From assembly GCA_004764695.1 (NCBI GenBank), contig SMSO01000031.1:7621261-7685260 (forward strand): a stretch of 64,000 bases of DNA, given 5' to 3'. The DNA is from Schizochytrium sp. TIO01. Lineage: Eukaryota > Sar > Bigyra > Thraustochytrida > Thraustochytriidae. Of this stretch, positions 10,081 to 20,718 are shown piece by piece. Under the pieces are notes generated by a model. That model did not search any database. It was not told the origin of the DNA and saw only the letters and a list, made by a program, of their open reading frames with translations. Numbering within the stretch: position 1 is the first letter of the stretch; each line of letters opens with the position of its first letter. A program made the translations under genes and the position numbers.

Positions 10081-12060
10081 ACAGTTGTCTCAGTGCAGCA
10101 AGCTGGCGCTCAATGGCTCACGAGGGGAGATGACAGTCCTCTAGTTTTCCTGAAACTAAGGTTCCCTCCGGTGTGCTTTTTGCCATTCTAAAGATGGCAG
10201 ACGCGCCATTTGTTTTAGTAAAATAACTTTTCTAAATAAGAGAATTAATATGCTTATAGAGTAGAGTAACTCCACACAAGTGGCGTATGCATATCATGTC
10301 TTAGGTTGTTGAGTTTTGAAGTTTTGAAAACTTTTTGCTATTTTTTCGCAAGCTAGTTTTTTCGTTGGTCTTGATTTAAGTACAATTTACCACCTATCCT
10401 CACAGGAGTATCTCTATTTTGTAAGCTATCATTACAAGCAATCGAACATTTGTAACAGAGTTGTTGTGGCTTGAGTTTTTTCCCAAGTCAAAGGATTGAT
10501 AAGAGGAGTTTCTGGCTAGTGCGAGTGTTACTGTTGATAGACGAGTAGCTCGAAAGTACCCTTACTTGATTCACAAGTGAAGTACAATCGTCATGTCATA
10601 TATTCAATCTCTTCTCTCCTTCCACCCTTGTTTCTACTGAAGAAGAAATGAATAAACGTGGAACGACAACCTCTTGTACTCTGGCGTTGAAATACAGAAC
10701 ACCAGTCGTCACAAGCATCAATGATTTCCCACGAGTTTCTAGGTTCTTGAACGTCAGAGTCGTATCGCGCGGTTTCTTCCTAACAAGTTACTCGCCAAGG
10801 ACGTTTCATTACCATTGAGAGGTGCAATCCTCATTATGTTATCATGCGCATATTAAAAAGTTCGAAGAAGCTTAGGAAGTTTAAGGAGGAACTTTCCTAA
10901 CTCGCCATCTCCTGGTGAACTTGAAGTTCTGTACCTGCACAGGAATCAACAATCAACACCCAATCGAACTACACATCACATCACATCACATCACATCACA
11001 TCACATCACATCACGCCACACCGCATTGCAATCATCCTCCGCTCTAGTCATCATGTCCAGCCACAGCCCCATCCCTCAGCAAGAAATCTGCCATAGCCCT
11101 TGTGATCCAAGGCGTCAAGAACCTCAAACAAACTATAGGTAGACGCTTGCTGGGACTTGTTAGGGACACATGCTATATATACCTATACTTTTCCTTAGCC
11201 AAGTGCTATCGTTGTGTTTTTGTTCTGTCGTCCAAAAAGTGCGCTCTTGAGGAGATCGGGCAAAATCCACTTTCCAAAATGCACCAAAAACGACAATGTG
11301 CTGCACTCCTTCGCTTCGAAGGCTTGTTTCAGAACGCGAGGGCCGATCTCACGGCCACGTATTTTCCAGTGCTTTTGAGGACTGCCAAGGGAAGTTCAAG
11401 CGCGATGGCGCTATGCGTAAAGACAGATCTGAGCAAAGCCAGGTTTCTTTCCATGCATAGGCTGAAGTGCATTTTAGTCATATTAGTCATGATCCACATG
11501 CCCAGACAGGAAAGCTTAATGGTGAAGTTGACTGCTGGTTCTGTTCTTGGTCGGTGTGGAGGAAGGGGATTGAAGATCGACAATTATGAATGCTAACACT
11601 AGTGAGTGAGGCCAAGGGCGCCGTGAGGGTTGTTAAACAGTACGTCAGAACGTCTTCTCCACGCAACTGACGCCACGCGATACCGAAAAGTATGGCCAAG
11701 GCTAGGAAACCCCATGCGAACAAGGAGAACAAACAAGAGCCTTCTTACTTTACGGGTAGGGTACCTGATCACAAGGATAGCAAGTACGTAAAGAAAAACA
11801 GAGAATAGAATAATATGATTTGAAGGCTGTTTAGGTGTTACACTGTCTATATACCCCTCTGTATGAGAAAGAAGTGCCCGCACTGGACACACTACATATT
11901 TGGAATTTACTATTAAGTTCAACTGATCCTTAGTTTAAAAAAAATCGGCAGATAAGCATACCATTGAGGTGCAGCAAACCCAAAACATTCGAAAGCCATA
12001 AACTACCAAAGCAAGAAAACAAAGAAGCAGAAGAGCTCGTGACAAATTGCTTGTTTAAAA
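10081..12060. other. Spacer between SDR copies 2 and 3
   Basis: This is 2 kb without a supported gene. It holds a (CATCA)n microsatellite at about 10971-11014 and several short open frames (for example 11102-11596 on + with overlapping antisense frames) that show no domain and begin with non-conserved context. Confidence 0.55.
10971..11014. repeat. (ACATC)n pentanucleotide microsatellite
   Basis: Eight or so perfect CATCA pentamers, read directly. Confidence 0.92.
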
Positions 12061-13095
12061 ATGGGCGGCTCGTACAGTAGCAAGGCATACAAGAAGCCTG
12101 TTGTGGAATCCGTAGAGTACCCGAAGCTCATTAAGACGCTCCCTAGTCAGGAGGGCAAAACCCATGTCATCACCGGCACTACCAGTGGTACCGGTCTCGT
12201 ATTTGCTAAGACCGTTGTGCAGCTTGGCGGCACTGTAATTTGTCTCAACAGACCTAGTGAGCGAGCTGCTAAAGCCGAAGAGGTCATTCGCAGCTCTGGA
12301 CCGGGCAAGGTTCAAACGGTCGACTGCGATCTTAAAGACTTCGACTCAGTTCGCAAGGCTGCTGCCAAGGTTCGTGAGCTTGCCCCTGATGGCATCTATT
12401 CTTTAGTCAACAATGCTGGTGTCATGGCTCTCCCAGCAGAGCCCTGCCCAAAGGCTGAGGGTCTTGATGTGCAGATGACTGTAAACTGTCTTTCTGCATT
12501 TCTCTTGACTAAGGAGCTCTTCCCCTTGCTTAAGAAAGGTGCTGACAAGTGGGGTGACAGCCGTGTGGCGCAGCATTCTTCTGCATCTCGCAAGTTCCCT
12601 GCTGGTGATATTCATGAGCGCTACTGGACGAAGGGAGGCGATGTGGGCTCTGACAGTGTTGGTCTTATGATGGGAGGAGACCGCTGGAAGCGTTACCACC
12701 AGACCAAGTTGGCTGCTGGTGCATTTTCGTACGAGTTGGCGGATCGTATTGATGCTGCTGGCCTTAAGGTCAAGTCTACCTTTGCTCACCCTGGCCTTGC
12801 TGCAACCGATCTCCAGGAAACCTCTTCGACCTCCGGAGGCATGCGCTTTGCTTCACTTCTCATGAGGTTCTCGCAGTCTCCTGAAGATGGTGCATGCGGC
12901 ATTATTCGCTGCGCTATGGACTCACCGGAAAATGTCAGCAATGCTGACTTTTTTGGCCCTGAGGAGCCGAAGATGAGCGGTCCTGCTGTGCACCACCCTC
13001 GTAAGCAAGAGAAGGATACAACTGATAAACCTGTTAACAAAGAGACCTACTGGCGTTGTGCCGAACAGCTATTTGGAGAGTTCAAGGTAGAGTAA
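12061..13095 (+). CDS. Short-chain dehydrogenase/reductase, tandem copy 3
   Basis: This 344-residue protein is the third member of the tandem family. It shares the TGTTSGTG cofactor loop, NNAG, the HSS serine and the YHQTK motif (Y212, K216). It begins MGGSYS, so Gly2 and Ser6 are kept although the residues between differ from the other copies. That argues for selection on the lipidation signal rather than recent duplication alone. A three-residue deletion lies after the DLQ segment, where copies 1 and 2 have GGMWQNP and this copy has GGMRFAS. It is convergent with the Hsp20 gene 500 bases downstream. Confidence 0.93.
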   Translation: MGGSYSSKAYKKPVVESVEYPKLIKTLPSQEGKTHVITGTTSGTGLVFAKTVVQLGGTVICLNRPSERAAKAEEVIRSSGPGKVQTVDCDLKDFDSVRKAAAKVRELAPDGIYSLVNNAGVMALPAEPCPKAEGLDVQMTVNCLSAFLLTKELFPLLKKGADKWGDSRVAQHSSASRKFPAGDIHERYWTKGGDVGSDSVGLMMGGDRWKRYHQTKLAAGAFSYELADRIDAAGLKVKSTFAHPGLAATDLQETSSTSGGMRFASLLMRFSQSPEDGACGIIRCAMDSPENVSNADFFGPEEPKMSGPAVHHPRKQEKDTTDKPVNKETYWRCAEQLFGEFKVE

Positions 13096-13602
13096 AAAAG
13101 GGTAATTCATGCAAAGAAATGAAATGGGCATGGCGTGCTATATCAATCGCGAAAGATTCTGTATACCCCAATTTCTTCTTTCAAGTAGAGCAACAAGCAG
13201 CAGATTTCAACAAGAATCCCTATTGGCAAAGAAGCAAACCCACTTTTTCTTGAATTGTTTCAATTTTGATTTTCATTCTGTTATATCTATGATTTCTAGG
13301 CCCCTCTCCTGTTGATATGGTATGATGCGGATAGACGAAAGGAAGATGGGTAGGATTGTAGCCTGGCGATAAGGCTCGACTTCCATCAGAGACAGGGTTC
13401 TTGGTGTACTATTGTGTTTTGTTTTTTGAGGTTCGACTTGTTGCTTGATTTCCTATGGAACTGCGCATTTGCTTGCTTAGATGGAAGCACTGCCTTCTCT
13501 TGAGGAAAAGGAGAGGTAATGGTTTGAATACCTATGCCATTCGCAGGACACTAAAAAATCATGTGACTGTGCTTTTGAAGCAAACGTGTAAGATTACAAA
13601 GT
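13096..13602. other. Convergent intergenic region
   Basis: This stretch separates the 3' ends of SDR copy 3 (+) and the Hsp20 gene (-). It should carry both 3' untranslated regions. No further gene is seen. Confidence 0.55.
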
Positions 13603-14160
13603 CTAATTCACGGCGATACGGTGGACGCTCTTCTTCTCCTCAGCCGACTTCTTGGGGATGAGGATTTCAAGAACACCATCCTTCTGGGAGGCCGAGATAG
13701 CCTTGACATCCACAGACTCGGGAAGCTTGATGCTGCGTGAGACGTGGCCGCTGGAGCGCTCTACCCAGTGAACGCGGTCACCGTCCTCCTTCTTGACATT
13801 CTCTCGCTTGTAGTCTGCAGAGACCGTGAGGATGTCCTCCTCGACGCTGAGATGCACATCTTCCTTGGGCACACCCGGGACGTCGACGTGTGCGACGTAC
13901 TTGTCCTCCTTCTCTACCATGTCCATGGAGAGGCCACTCTTCATGACAGGCCAGTCACTGCTAGACATGCGTGCAAGCGGCATGGCGTCAAAGAATCCGT
14001 CAAAGAATCCATTGTTGCTACGTGCGAGGGCCATCGTTGGTGATTTCTTGCTCCTTTTGCGCGGCGGTTCTTGAACCTCAAGTTCTTCTGCTGCTTCTGC
14101 TTCTATTTCTTTGTCTTCGACTTCGTGTTTCGGGTTTGCTGATGCTTTGGTGTCGGCCAT
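13603..14160 (-). CDS. Small heat-shock protein (Hsp20/alpha-crystallin)
   Basis: This 185-residue ATP-independent holdase chaperone has an alpha-crystallin domain at about 78-170. The core begins VEKEDKYVAHVDVPGV, continues DVHLSVEEDILTVSADY, and contains the family hallmark DGVLEILIPK; the C-terminus ends in a short basic tail. The ATG at 14160 (MADTKAS) was chosen over one six codons upstream because its context is better and it lies nearer the expected transcript start. The N-terminal arm is acidic, then carries PPRKRSKKS, which looks like a nuclear localisation signal, then a Phe/Gly-Asp-rich segment typical of sHsp N-termini. A nuclear or nucleo-cytoplasmic member is therefore possible. 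No perfect heat-shock element was found immediately upstream. Confidence 0.95.
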   Translation of the reverse strand: MADTKASANPKHEVEDKEIEAEAAEELEVQEPPRKRSKKSPTMALARSNNGFFDGFFDAMPLARMSSSDWPVMKSGLSMDMVEKEDKYVAHVDVPGVPKEDVHLSVEEDILTVSADYKRENVKKEDGDRVHWVERSSGHVSRSIKLPESVDVKAISASQKDGVLEILIPKKSAEEKKSVHRIAVN

Positions 14161-14208
14161 TGCGTCCAAATCCCTCACCCTTAACCTCCACGACGGGTCT
14201 CTATGAAC

Positions 14209-14230
14209 CTATATATATATATAAATATAT
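14209..14230 (-). promoter_or_regulatory. Candidate TATA box of the Hsp20 gene
   Basis: An uninterrupted alternating TA run (TATATTTATATATATATATA on the minus strand) lies 50-70 bases upstream of the Hsp20 ATG. This is a suitable distance for a TATA element with a short leader. It could also be only a dinucleotide repeat. Confidence 0.45.
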
Positions 14231-15500
14231 GACAGGTAGAGCCACCTAGAGGGGATCGCACGAGTTGGCTCGGGTCTCTTCAAAAGCCTCACTGTTCGGT
14301 AACTCGCTCGCCAGGGTGTTGTCGAACCACCACTACTCCAGCAGGCACTTAGGGCTCCCCTCACAGCAGCAGTTGCTTCTCCCGTCAGAAGACTCGCGAA
14401 GATCTATCTCTGCGCGGGCCAATCTTTGCGAAGGTTTCGAGATTTGATCTATCTATCTATCGATCGATCGATTGCGTCCCTCAACTCTAAAAAGAAGTTT
14501 AAAAACAAGTATTAAAATTCTATTTTTCAAACTCTCTGGAGAGCAATTTTGAAATCAGTCCTACGCGTTTAACCTAAATAAGCGCTAGCCCTCGCTCCAG
14601 GAAGAGAAGGAAAAAAAGAAAGAAAGAAAGGAGAACGAACTTGAAGGTAACAAACGTATTACACCCAAGCATAAGTCAGTCGTCATCCAGCAGAACAGAA
14701 GCAAGAGTTTCCAGACTCCAAAGGCGTCTTTTGAGGGGAGGCGGCTTGCTCCGGAGCGCCTTTTCTTCTGCGCTTCGGCTCAGAACCGGCGCTCTCCTCA
14801 GACAGAGAAACCTCGCGCCACCGTCCGCAGAACTTGAAGATCCGGAAGCTCAGACCTTCAGAATCGTCGAGAAAGAAAGATACTAACCCTCCTCCCCCAC
14901 ACAACTAACGCTCGCCTACCCTTAACCTTACGACCTACCCCCGCAGGATCTCCTTGCCGGCCGCTGCTACCGTTTCGCGCATGAGCGGTGCTACCAGTAA
15001 GACCGGAGCTCTTCGTCCCTCGTCCTCTGTCTCTTCTTACGATTTCTTTTCCTTTTGGACCTTCGCGTTCACATTTCGTTACGTTTTGTCACGTTTCGTT
15101 TTTTCCGTTTCGTTTCGTTTCATTTCATATCATTTCCTTTCAAAGCCCTTTTCGCGATCTGAGAGTGCGAGTTCTCGAAGACATACGGAGATGGCCCTCA
15201 AGTTGAGGAGGGCGGCGTCCCGGACGCAGAGAAAGGCCTTCGCGGCGCCGGCGGAAGGGGGCGCAGGCGCAGGCAGACCGCAGCTTCCCGGCGCTGAAGG
15301 GCGGTCCGCCGCAGACTTGGGCGGGCCCGGGCAGGCAGGCAGGCTTTGGGCGGCTTATCCGCAGCAAACTCAGGCCCGCAAAGCCGCGACGAATCGAAGG
15401 CGTCCCCACTGCGGAGCTGGGGGGGTGCGATGCGCCACGCAGCACCTCGCGGGACGCCTTTTCCGCTCGCCAAGCAGGCCAGGTGCGGGGCCTGAAGCAA

Positions 15501-15514
15501 GAACGTTCTAGAAC
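15501..15514. promoter_or_regulatory. Perfect three-unit heat-shock element
   Basis: The sequence GAACGTTCTAGAAC contains GAA, TTC and GAA units each separated by exactly two bases, the canonical trimer-binding site of heat-shock factor. No recognised gene begins close by; the Hsp20 start is 1.3 kb away. A chance match is possible. Confidence 0.5.
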
Positions 15515-15810
15515 AAGTGGTGGCGTGTGAGGAGGATAAAATGCGGGAGAGCTGGGGGGGTCAGTTTCGCGGCTAAAGATCTTTAGCTGGTGTTCTGTTC
15601 TCTTTGAGAGATGAAGAAAAACGTGGAACGGATAGATCGTAAGACATCGAATGGGACTCCGCTGGTTGCTGTAGGAGCGATGGCTCTGCGTGCGCGGCGA
15701 CGTGAGGGCTCCCGCAAGCGTACGCGAATGGCCTGAGGATGCCGAGCGCGTCCTTGGCAAGGTCGAAGTTTGACCTCGTCAGCTTGACGTCGAACGAACC
15801 CTCAGGGTGT

Positions 15811-15840
15811 TGGCTGGCTGGCTGGCTGGCTGGCTGGCTT
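15811..15840. repeat. (GGCT)n tetranucleotide repeat
   Basis: About seven perfect GGCT units. Because the unit is not a multiple of three, copy-number change would alter any reading frame crossing it. Confidence 0.92.
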
Positions 15841-15871
15841 TGCAATTTGAGGGCTTACGAGGTAGTCGTTT

Positions 15872-16252
15872 CTGGCGACCATCACGCGGGAACCTACACT
15901 GACCTTTGTGCAGTTCACTGAGGAGCCCGACCAGGAAGGACCACACAAGCACTTGAGGCTTTGCGGGTTCACGAGGGAAGATCTTGCCGAGCTCAAGCAA
16001 CCTGGCTGGCCGTCGTACGCATCGCACGGACTCGACAATCAACCGCCACCGCAGCTATGCACGAGTACGAAGAAGCTTGTCGATGATAGCACTAGTATGC
16101 TGCTAATGGGGGCGGGCAGGCCAAGCGGCGTCCGAGTTCCGAAGGTTGGACCAACAACGTTTTTCATCACAAGAAGTCGACACAAGCACTACTGTGGAAA
16201 GGCCAGAGTGGAAAGGCCAGAGAATATCAGCGTGGATTTAGCATCTTTATAA
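15872..16252 (+). other. Possible exon or coding remnant, unidentified
   Basis: An open frame with coding-like composition runs from just after an in-frame TAG at 15863 to 16252. It contains TREPTLTFVQFTEEPDQ and CGFTREDLAELKQPGW. It has no good ATG near the front. A splice-acceptor-like CTTTGTGCAG ends at 15912, so it might be a 3' exon of an unseen gene. No family was recognised; it could equally be a decayed gene. Confidence 0.25.
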
Positions 16253-16419
16253 AATAGTCTATCTTTGGACAAGGTGGCGAGTCTAGCTAGCCTAGGCTAC
16301 TTGCTGCTTGGCTAGATTGCCTGTGCCGAATTTGGTTTTCAAGATTCATGGTTGCACGAAGGGTCGTTGAAGTGGTGGCATCGGGATTTCCACAGAAGTA
16401 AGAGTCTGTGGAAAGGAGT

Positions 16420-19261
16420 TTAGACCCTGCCAAGTCTGTGGTTGGGCCTTGCGACGCCCACAACGGCCTCGTCGTCATCGTTGTCGGTGACATCTGAAGC
16501 CGTCGCGAGAAGCGATGCCGATGCAGTCGGTTCTGAGGGCAGCGTCGGGTACAAAGCCATCTCTGTCTCGCCGACGACCTCCTCTTCGTATTCATCGTCG
16601 TCCTCAAGGGTGTAGTCTCCCGGGGCCAGGGGAGAAGATCCCCGTCCGAGACGATCATTCACAGACTCGCGAAATTGCATCCAAGAATCGGCAAAAGATT
16701 CGCGAAAGCTCGACGGGGCGTCGCCCCCCGCAGAAGAGTCGTCCTCGTCGCGATCTTGAGATGCAATTGCGTAACCTGCAGCGGCCATAGCGCCAAAGAT
16801 GGAAGCCCAAAAGAACATAGACACAATAGAACCCATGCTAAAGGAAGAATTCTCATCATCACCATCATCATCATCATCATCATCATTGTCACCTGCACCA
16901 ACGCCTATCTGAAAAGTGATAGGTGTGTCTGAGGTGTAAGAACCCGGGTATACGTTGCCAGCCATGTCTACAATAGCAAAGCTTGAGACAAAGATGCTGT
17001 AATTTCCGGGCGGAAGGTTGATCACTTGTACATTACTAGCATCTGCGTTTGTATCAGGGTTAGCTTTATCGGAGGGGGTTCCGCTCAAGTCGATCTCTAC
17101 CGTGTCATGTAGAATTCGTGATGTCGTGAGACTAACTTGCTCTGAGGTTGCGAGAGGAATTTCTAATGCTTGCTCTGAGTCGCGAATCAAAGCCACCGTT
17201 CCGGATGATACTTCGACCTGCTCGTTAAAGACCAAACGAATCAATTGCGACCCGTCAGTAGGCAAGGTTACGTTGGCCAGAGCAGGAGCACGATTGTCGA
17301 TCCGGAGACACTCTGCGGAATTGCCATCCATGACTTCGAACTTAAGATTCATTGCATTTTGGTGTCCAGTTTTGTACACCTCTATCAGCATGTTACAGGG
17401 GTCTGCCTCGAACTCTGTAGCTTGTGATTGAAACTCTGCCTCTTCCTTACAATCTTCGTAGATTGTAAGGCAAGTATTTCGGCACCAACGCATAGTAAGG
17501 TAAGACATATCCCAAGTCGCAAATTTATGGGCAGCAGGCAAGCAGAGGGAGCAAGCAAGATTCTGCAACGATTGCCTACATGTAGCAGACTCGATTTTAG
17601 CCATTAATTCATCCTGAAAAGGTCCCAATATACTGTCAATGACTGAAGTAGAGCAGCAGGAAACTTGAGATCCATAGGAGCACATACCCGAGTAGGTTTC
17701 CTCGACAGCCTGTGGACGAGCTAGCGGCAGTGCTATGTCTGCTGATTTATAGTATAGGAAACATGTCTCCTGAGATTCGTCGGTACAGTCGTCAGTAACT
17801 GTAAAGGTTGCTGATTTGCATACAAAGGGATGCGACTCCTCACAGCTTGCGTACTCCCAGACAGGTTCTCCATCACTGTACTTCATGACCACACATTTAG
17901 CAGTGCGACCGGGGCCAGTTTGTACGCTTGTTCCCCAGGGATGGTAGTCAAAGCGTGTTTCATCCTCCCATGTCTGCAGGCCGGCACCTTTAGCTTGCAA
18001 CCCAATAAATACTTGGTCAACAGTTCCAGTCGAGAATGGAGCCCACGGAATAAGAGAGGAGATCAACATATTCTCAGCTTGACTATGGATTGAAACTAAT
18101 GAGCCAGCTCGCTCTTTTTGACAAAAGTTCTTTGCATCCTCAAAATCCATCTTGGAAGAAATATACTCATAGCGAAAGTTATGACGACTAATGCTTGAAG
18201 CTGGACGCAACGAAAAGCATGTTACAAATTGCCCCGCGTCAGACTCAACCTTGCTGCTGTCCATCCACCAAAATGTTGTATTTGTTGCAGGGCCGGAACT
18301 TGATGCCAAGTTTGCATGAGAAACTACCTCTTGAACTACAGTATCCAAGAGAACTTTGTCGCGAGTATGCGTACTGAGCATGAATGCATTATCTTCATTC
18401 CAATCTCCGAGGATCGAATCCCCAAGCCCAGTATTGGATTGTGGCTGCGTACAGCGCCACTGCTTGAAAATATTAGTACCGCCAGATACGCTCATGGCAA
18501 AGGATGGTTTGGAATTTGTTAATTGCAGGCGAATTGCAAACGCTCGATAATCCTTCAGCACGGCAAAACTTGCTGTGGTTTCTCCACTTGAAGATTGCAG
18601 TTGCTCTTGGCCATCGATGTACACGCTCAGGAAGCACGCACCCTCGAGTTTGTACCAGAACATTCTCCGTGCGTGAGTTGGTCAGTCGCACTTGCGTTGC
18701 CGTAGCGCGATTGCGATAGAATGCATCCATGTAGCTTCCCGAAATGCTGCATGTTGGCACTTTGGGTTCGGAAGAAGTTACTAACGACGCTGGCAGAGGT
18801 ACCACGGGCGTTGCACTGCCTTCAGCATGATCTACAATGAGGGCACGAATGTTACTCTGAGTTGCAACAGTGCTGATAATGGATTTCATGCTAGTTCGGC
18901 ATTCATCAGCAGCGAGGAAGACGATCGCGTTATGCGCTTCTTTTGCCTTTTCTACGATCGCTTGACGGGAAAGCTTTTCAAGTTCACATGCTGACCAAAC
19001 CTCCAAAGGCCCACTTAAACCAGCTGTCGGAATTAACGCAGAGAACTTTGCTTCTAGACATGGAACCCGTGCGCCTTTGTAGAGCGCACCACCAGAAGTG
19101 CTTGAGCTATCAGTGTTGCTTGACACATTCTCAATAAGGAGATTCGCCATACGCAATTCGCTGCCCCCTGTTGTAGATGCCAAGCTTCGCACTGAAGTTT
19201 GTGCGGCGGCCAGGTGCAATAACACTACAAGCACCAACAGTGTCTTGGTCCAAGACCGCAT
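16420..19261 (-). CDS. Type I membrane protein: PA-like, C-type lectin, cysteine-rich and Ig-like regions (frame-interrupted)
   Basis: The protein starts with a signal peptide (MRSWTKTLLVLVVLLHLAAA; a second ATG lies 12 codons upstream). A PA-domain-like region (nt about 19060-18800) and a PA14-like stretch (FLSVYIDGQEQ) follow. A C-type lectin fold lies at nt about 18185-17810, with SKMDFEDAKNFC, an SLVSIHSQAEN helix and a closing CEESHPFVCK. Next come a Cys-rich module resembling Frizzled/folate-receptor domains (nt about 17790-17310), a bacterial Ig-like region (FNEQVEVSSGT) and an Asp-rich linker. One membrane helix (nt about 16840-16765) and an acidic cytoplasmic tail close it. Role: probably a cell-surface carbohydrate or particle receptor (inference). 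Oddity: the N-terminal frame and the long C-terminal frame differ by one base, with the switch between about 18682 and 18660. No suitable intron was found, so this is a frameshift, a sequencing error or a damaged gene. Confidence 0.8.
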
Positions 19262-20144
19262 TTGACTGTTGCACACCTTTGGTGAAGCCCGTGTCATCTT
19301 GCAAAACTACAATCTCTCTAGATATAGAGAGATAAGTATATAGATATAGATATATAAATGAATGTATTTTCTGTCGCTTGCGTTTCCCTCGTCGAGTGAT
19401 GTCCAAAGAAACTTAGACTACCTCTTACTAGGGACTACGCCTCTACCTTGGTTATTTTCCTTTCCGTCGCTGCTGCAAAAGTTTATCCTGAGGATACTAT
19501 TAATCTCAATTTAGAAAACACGCGGAGACGAAAGCCAAAAATTCCTTTTGCTGCACTCGCAATGAATGCTTCTAAGGAAAGGTAATATTTGGGGTTTGAT
19601 CGAGTGCAGCCTGGCTCGATCTCAGCTACTATCTGTTCATGGAATACTAAATAAGTCTATACGAAGTAGTACTAGAATACTGCAAGACCAGCGTACTAGT
19701 AGTATTGCGCGTCAAACCACTCCGACGAGGTTTGTTTTCTTCACCCAAGAGCCCAGAACTCACGGAGCTCTTCAACACCACCTATGTGCTGGTTTTCAGT
19801 TGAGCGGCCGATGCTGTAGAACCTTGATCGTCCCCAAGCTTCGCGCCTCGGTACCTTCGTTTAAGGCTTTGCCGCCAAAGAAAGCAGTGTCACAGTCTTG
19901 GAGATCTGACCTGGACCACAGATTAGATCTGTGAAGAACGATCGAACGGCGTTGATGCCTCGACACCCCACCACAAATAATAAACTACTCCGACGCAACT
20001 CTGAGGTGGAAGGAGGGAAGGAACCCGAGTCCACTCCCTCGTCCAAACAAGCCAAGGACGGGAGCCTCGCAGACAAACTTAGCACGGGCGAAGCACGTGG
20101 ATGAAGGAAGAAGATGCGGTGGTGCCAATTTCAGTTTTGTCGAT

Positions 20145-20219
20145 GAATCAATAAATGAATCAATAAATGGATGAAGGAATGAATGAAAGAAAGAAAGAAA
20201 GAAAGAAAGAAGAAAGAAA
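20145..20219. repeat. Mixed (AATC/AATG/AAAG)n tetranucleotide repeat
   Basis: Degenerate AATGAATC and AATGGATG units grade into perfect GAAA units. Read directly. Confidence 0.85.
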
Positions 20220-20718
20220 CTAAAAGACTCAAATGACTCAAAGGAACAATTCTAACTTAGCAGTTCTCCCCTTAGACATTCAGGTCGCAGACTTCACAAG
20301 GCAGCCAATTGACAGCAGACACGCAGACAGACAGAAGGGCAGGCGGGAGGCAGCTGGCTACTTATTTGCCAGGCTACGGGCTCCTCAAGTTCCTGGCAGA
20401 GCGGTTCACGAGCCTGGCTGGTGTTTGTTTGCATCGACTACGCATTGGCGTCGAACCTCGAGTCTACTGACGGAGGCGGTGCATCGAAGGGTTGGATCCA
20501 CGGCGAATGGTCGCTTTGCAGACGCGCACCGTAAACCCTCTGCGACGCAGTCCCTTGAGCAGAACACCTCAGGCCGGGGGCAGCCTGCGACGTTGTGGGG
20601 ATTCGGCTCAACTGGGAAACCTCTGTTGAGACGATGACCCAGGAATGGCTATTTCGATAAGCAGCAATACTGCTTTGGAAAAGCAAGCACCATTCGATCT
20701 GACGATGGGTTTAGCAGA

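Larger units (their letters stand above)
14161..16419. other. GC-variable intergenic region with weak coding remnants
   Basis: No complete gene could be supported. The stretch contains a (TATC/GATC)n patch at about 14446-14473, TTTCG/TTTCA-rich DNA near 15075-15140, a markedly GC-rich block at about 15190-15500, a perfect heat-shock element at 15501-15514, a (GGCT)n tract at 15811-15840 and a coding-like frame at about 15872-16252. The compositional shifts suggest fragments of more than one origin or an undetected intron-rich gene. Confidence 0.5.

Noticed and set aside
11102-11596. 164-codon open frame (+)
   Set aside because: Low-information composition, overlapping antisense frames and no family resemblance; it lies in the SDR spacer.
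6866-13095. Protochlorophyllide reductase (chlorophyll synthesis) for the SDR trio
   Set aside because: The resemblance is to the wider SDR branch only. Nothing else in the window suggests a photosynthetic cell.
20233-20637. 134-codon open frame (+)
   Set aside because: Arg/Gln/Ser-rich with no hydrophobic core or motif, next to tandem repeats.
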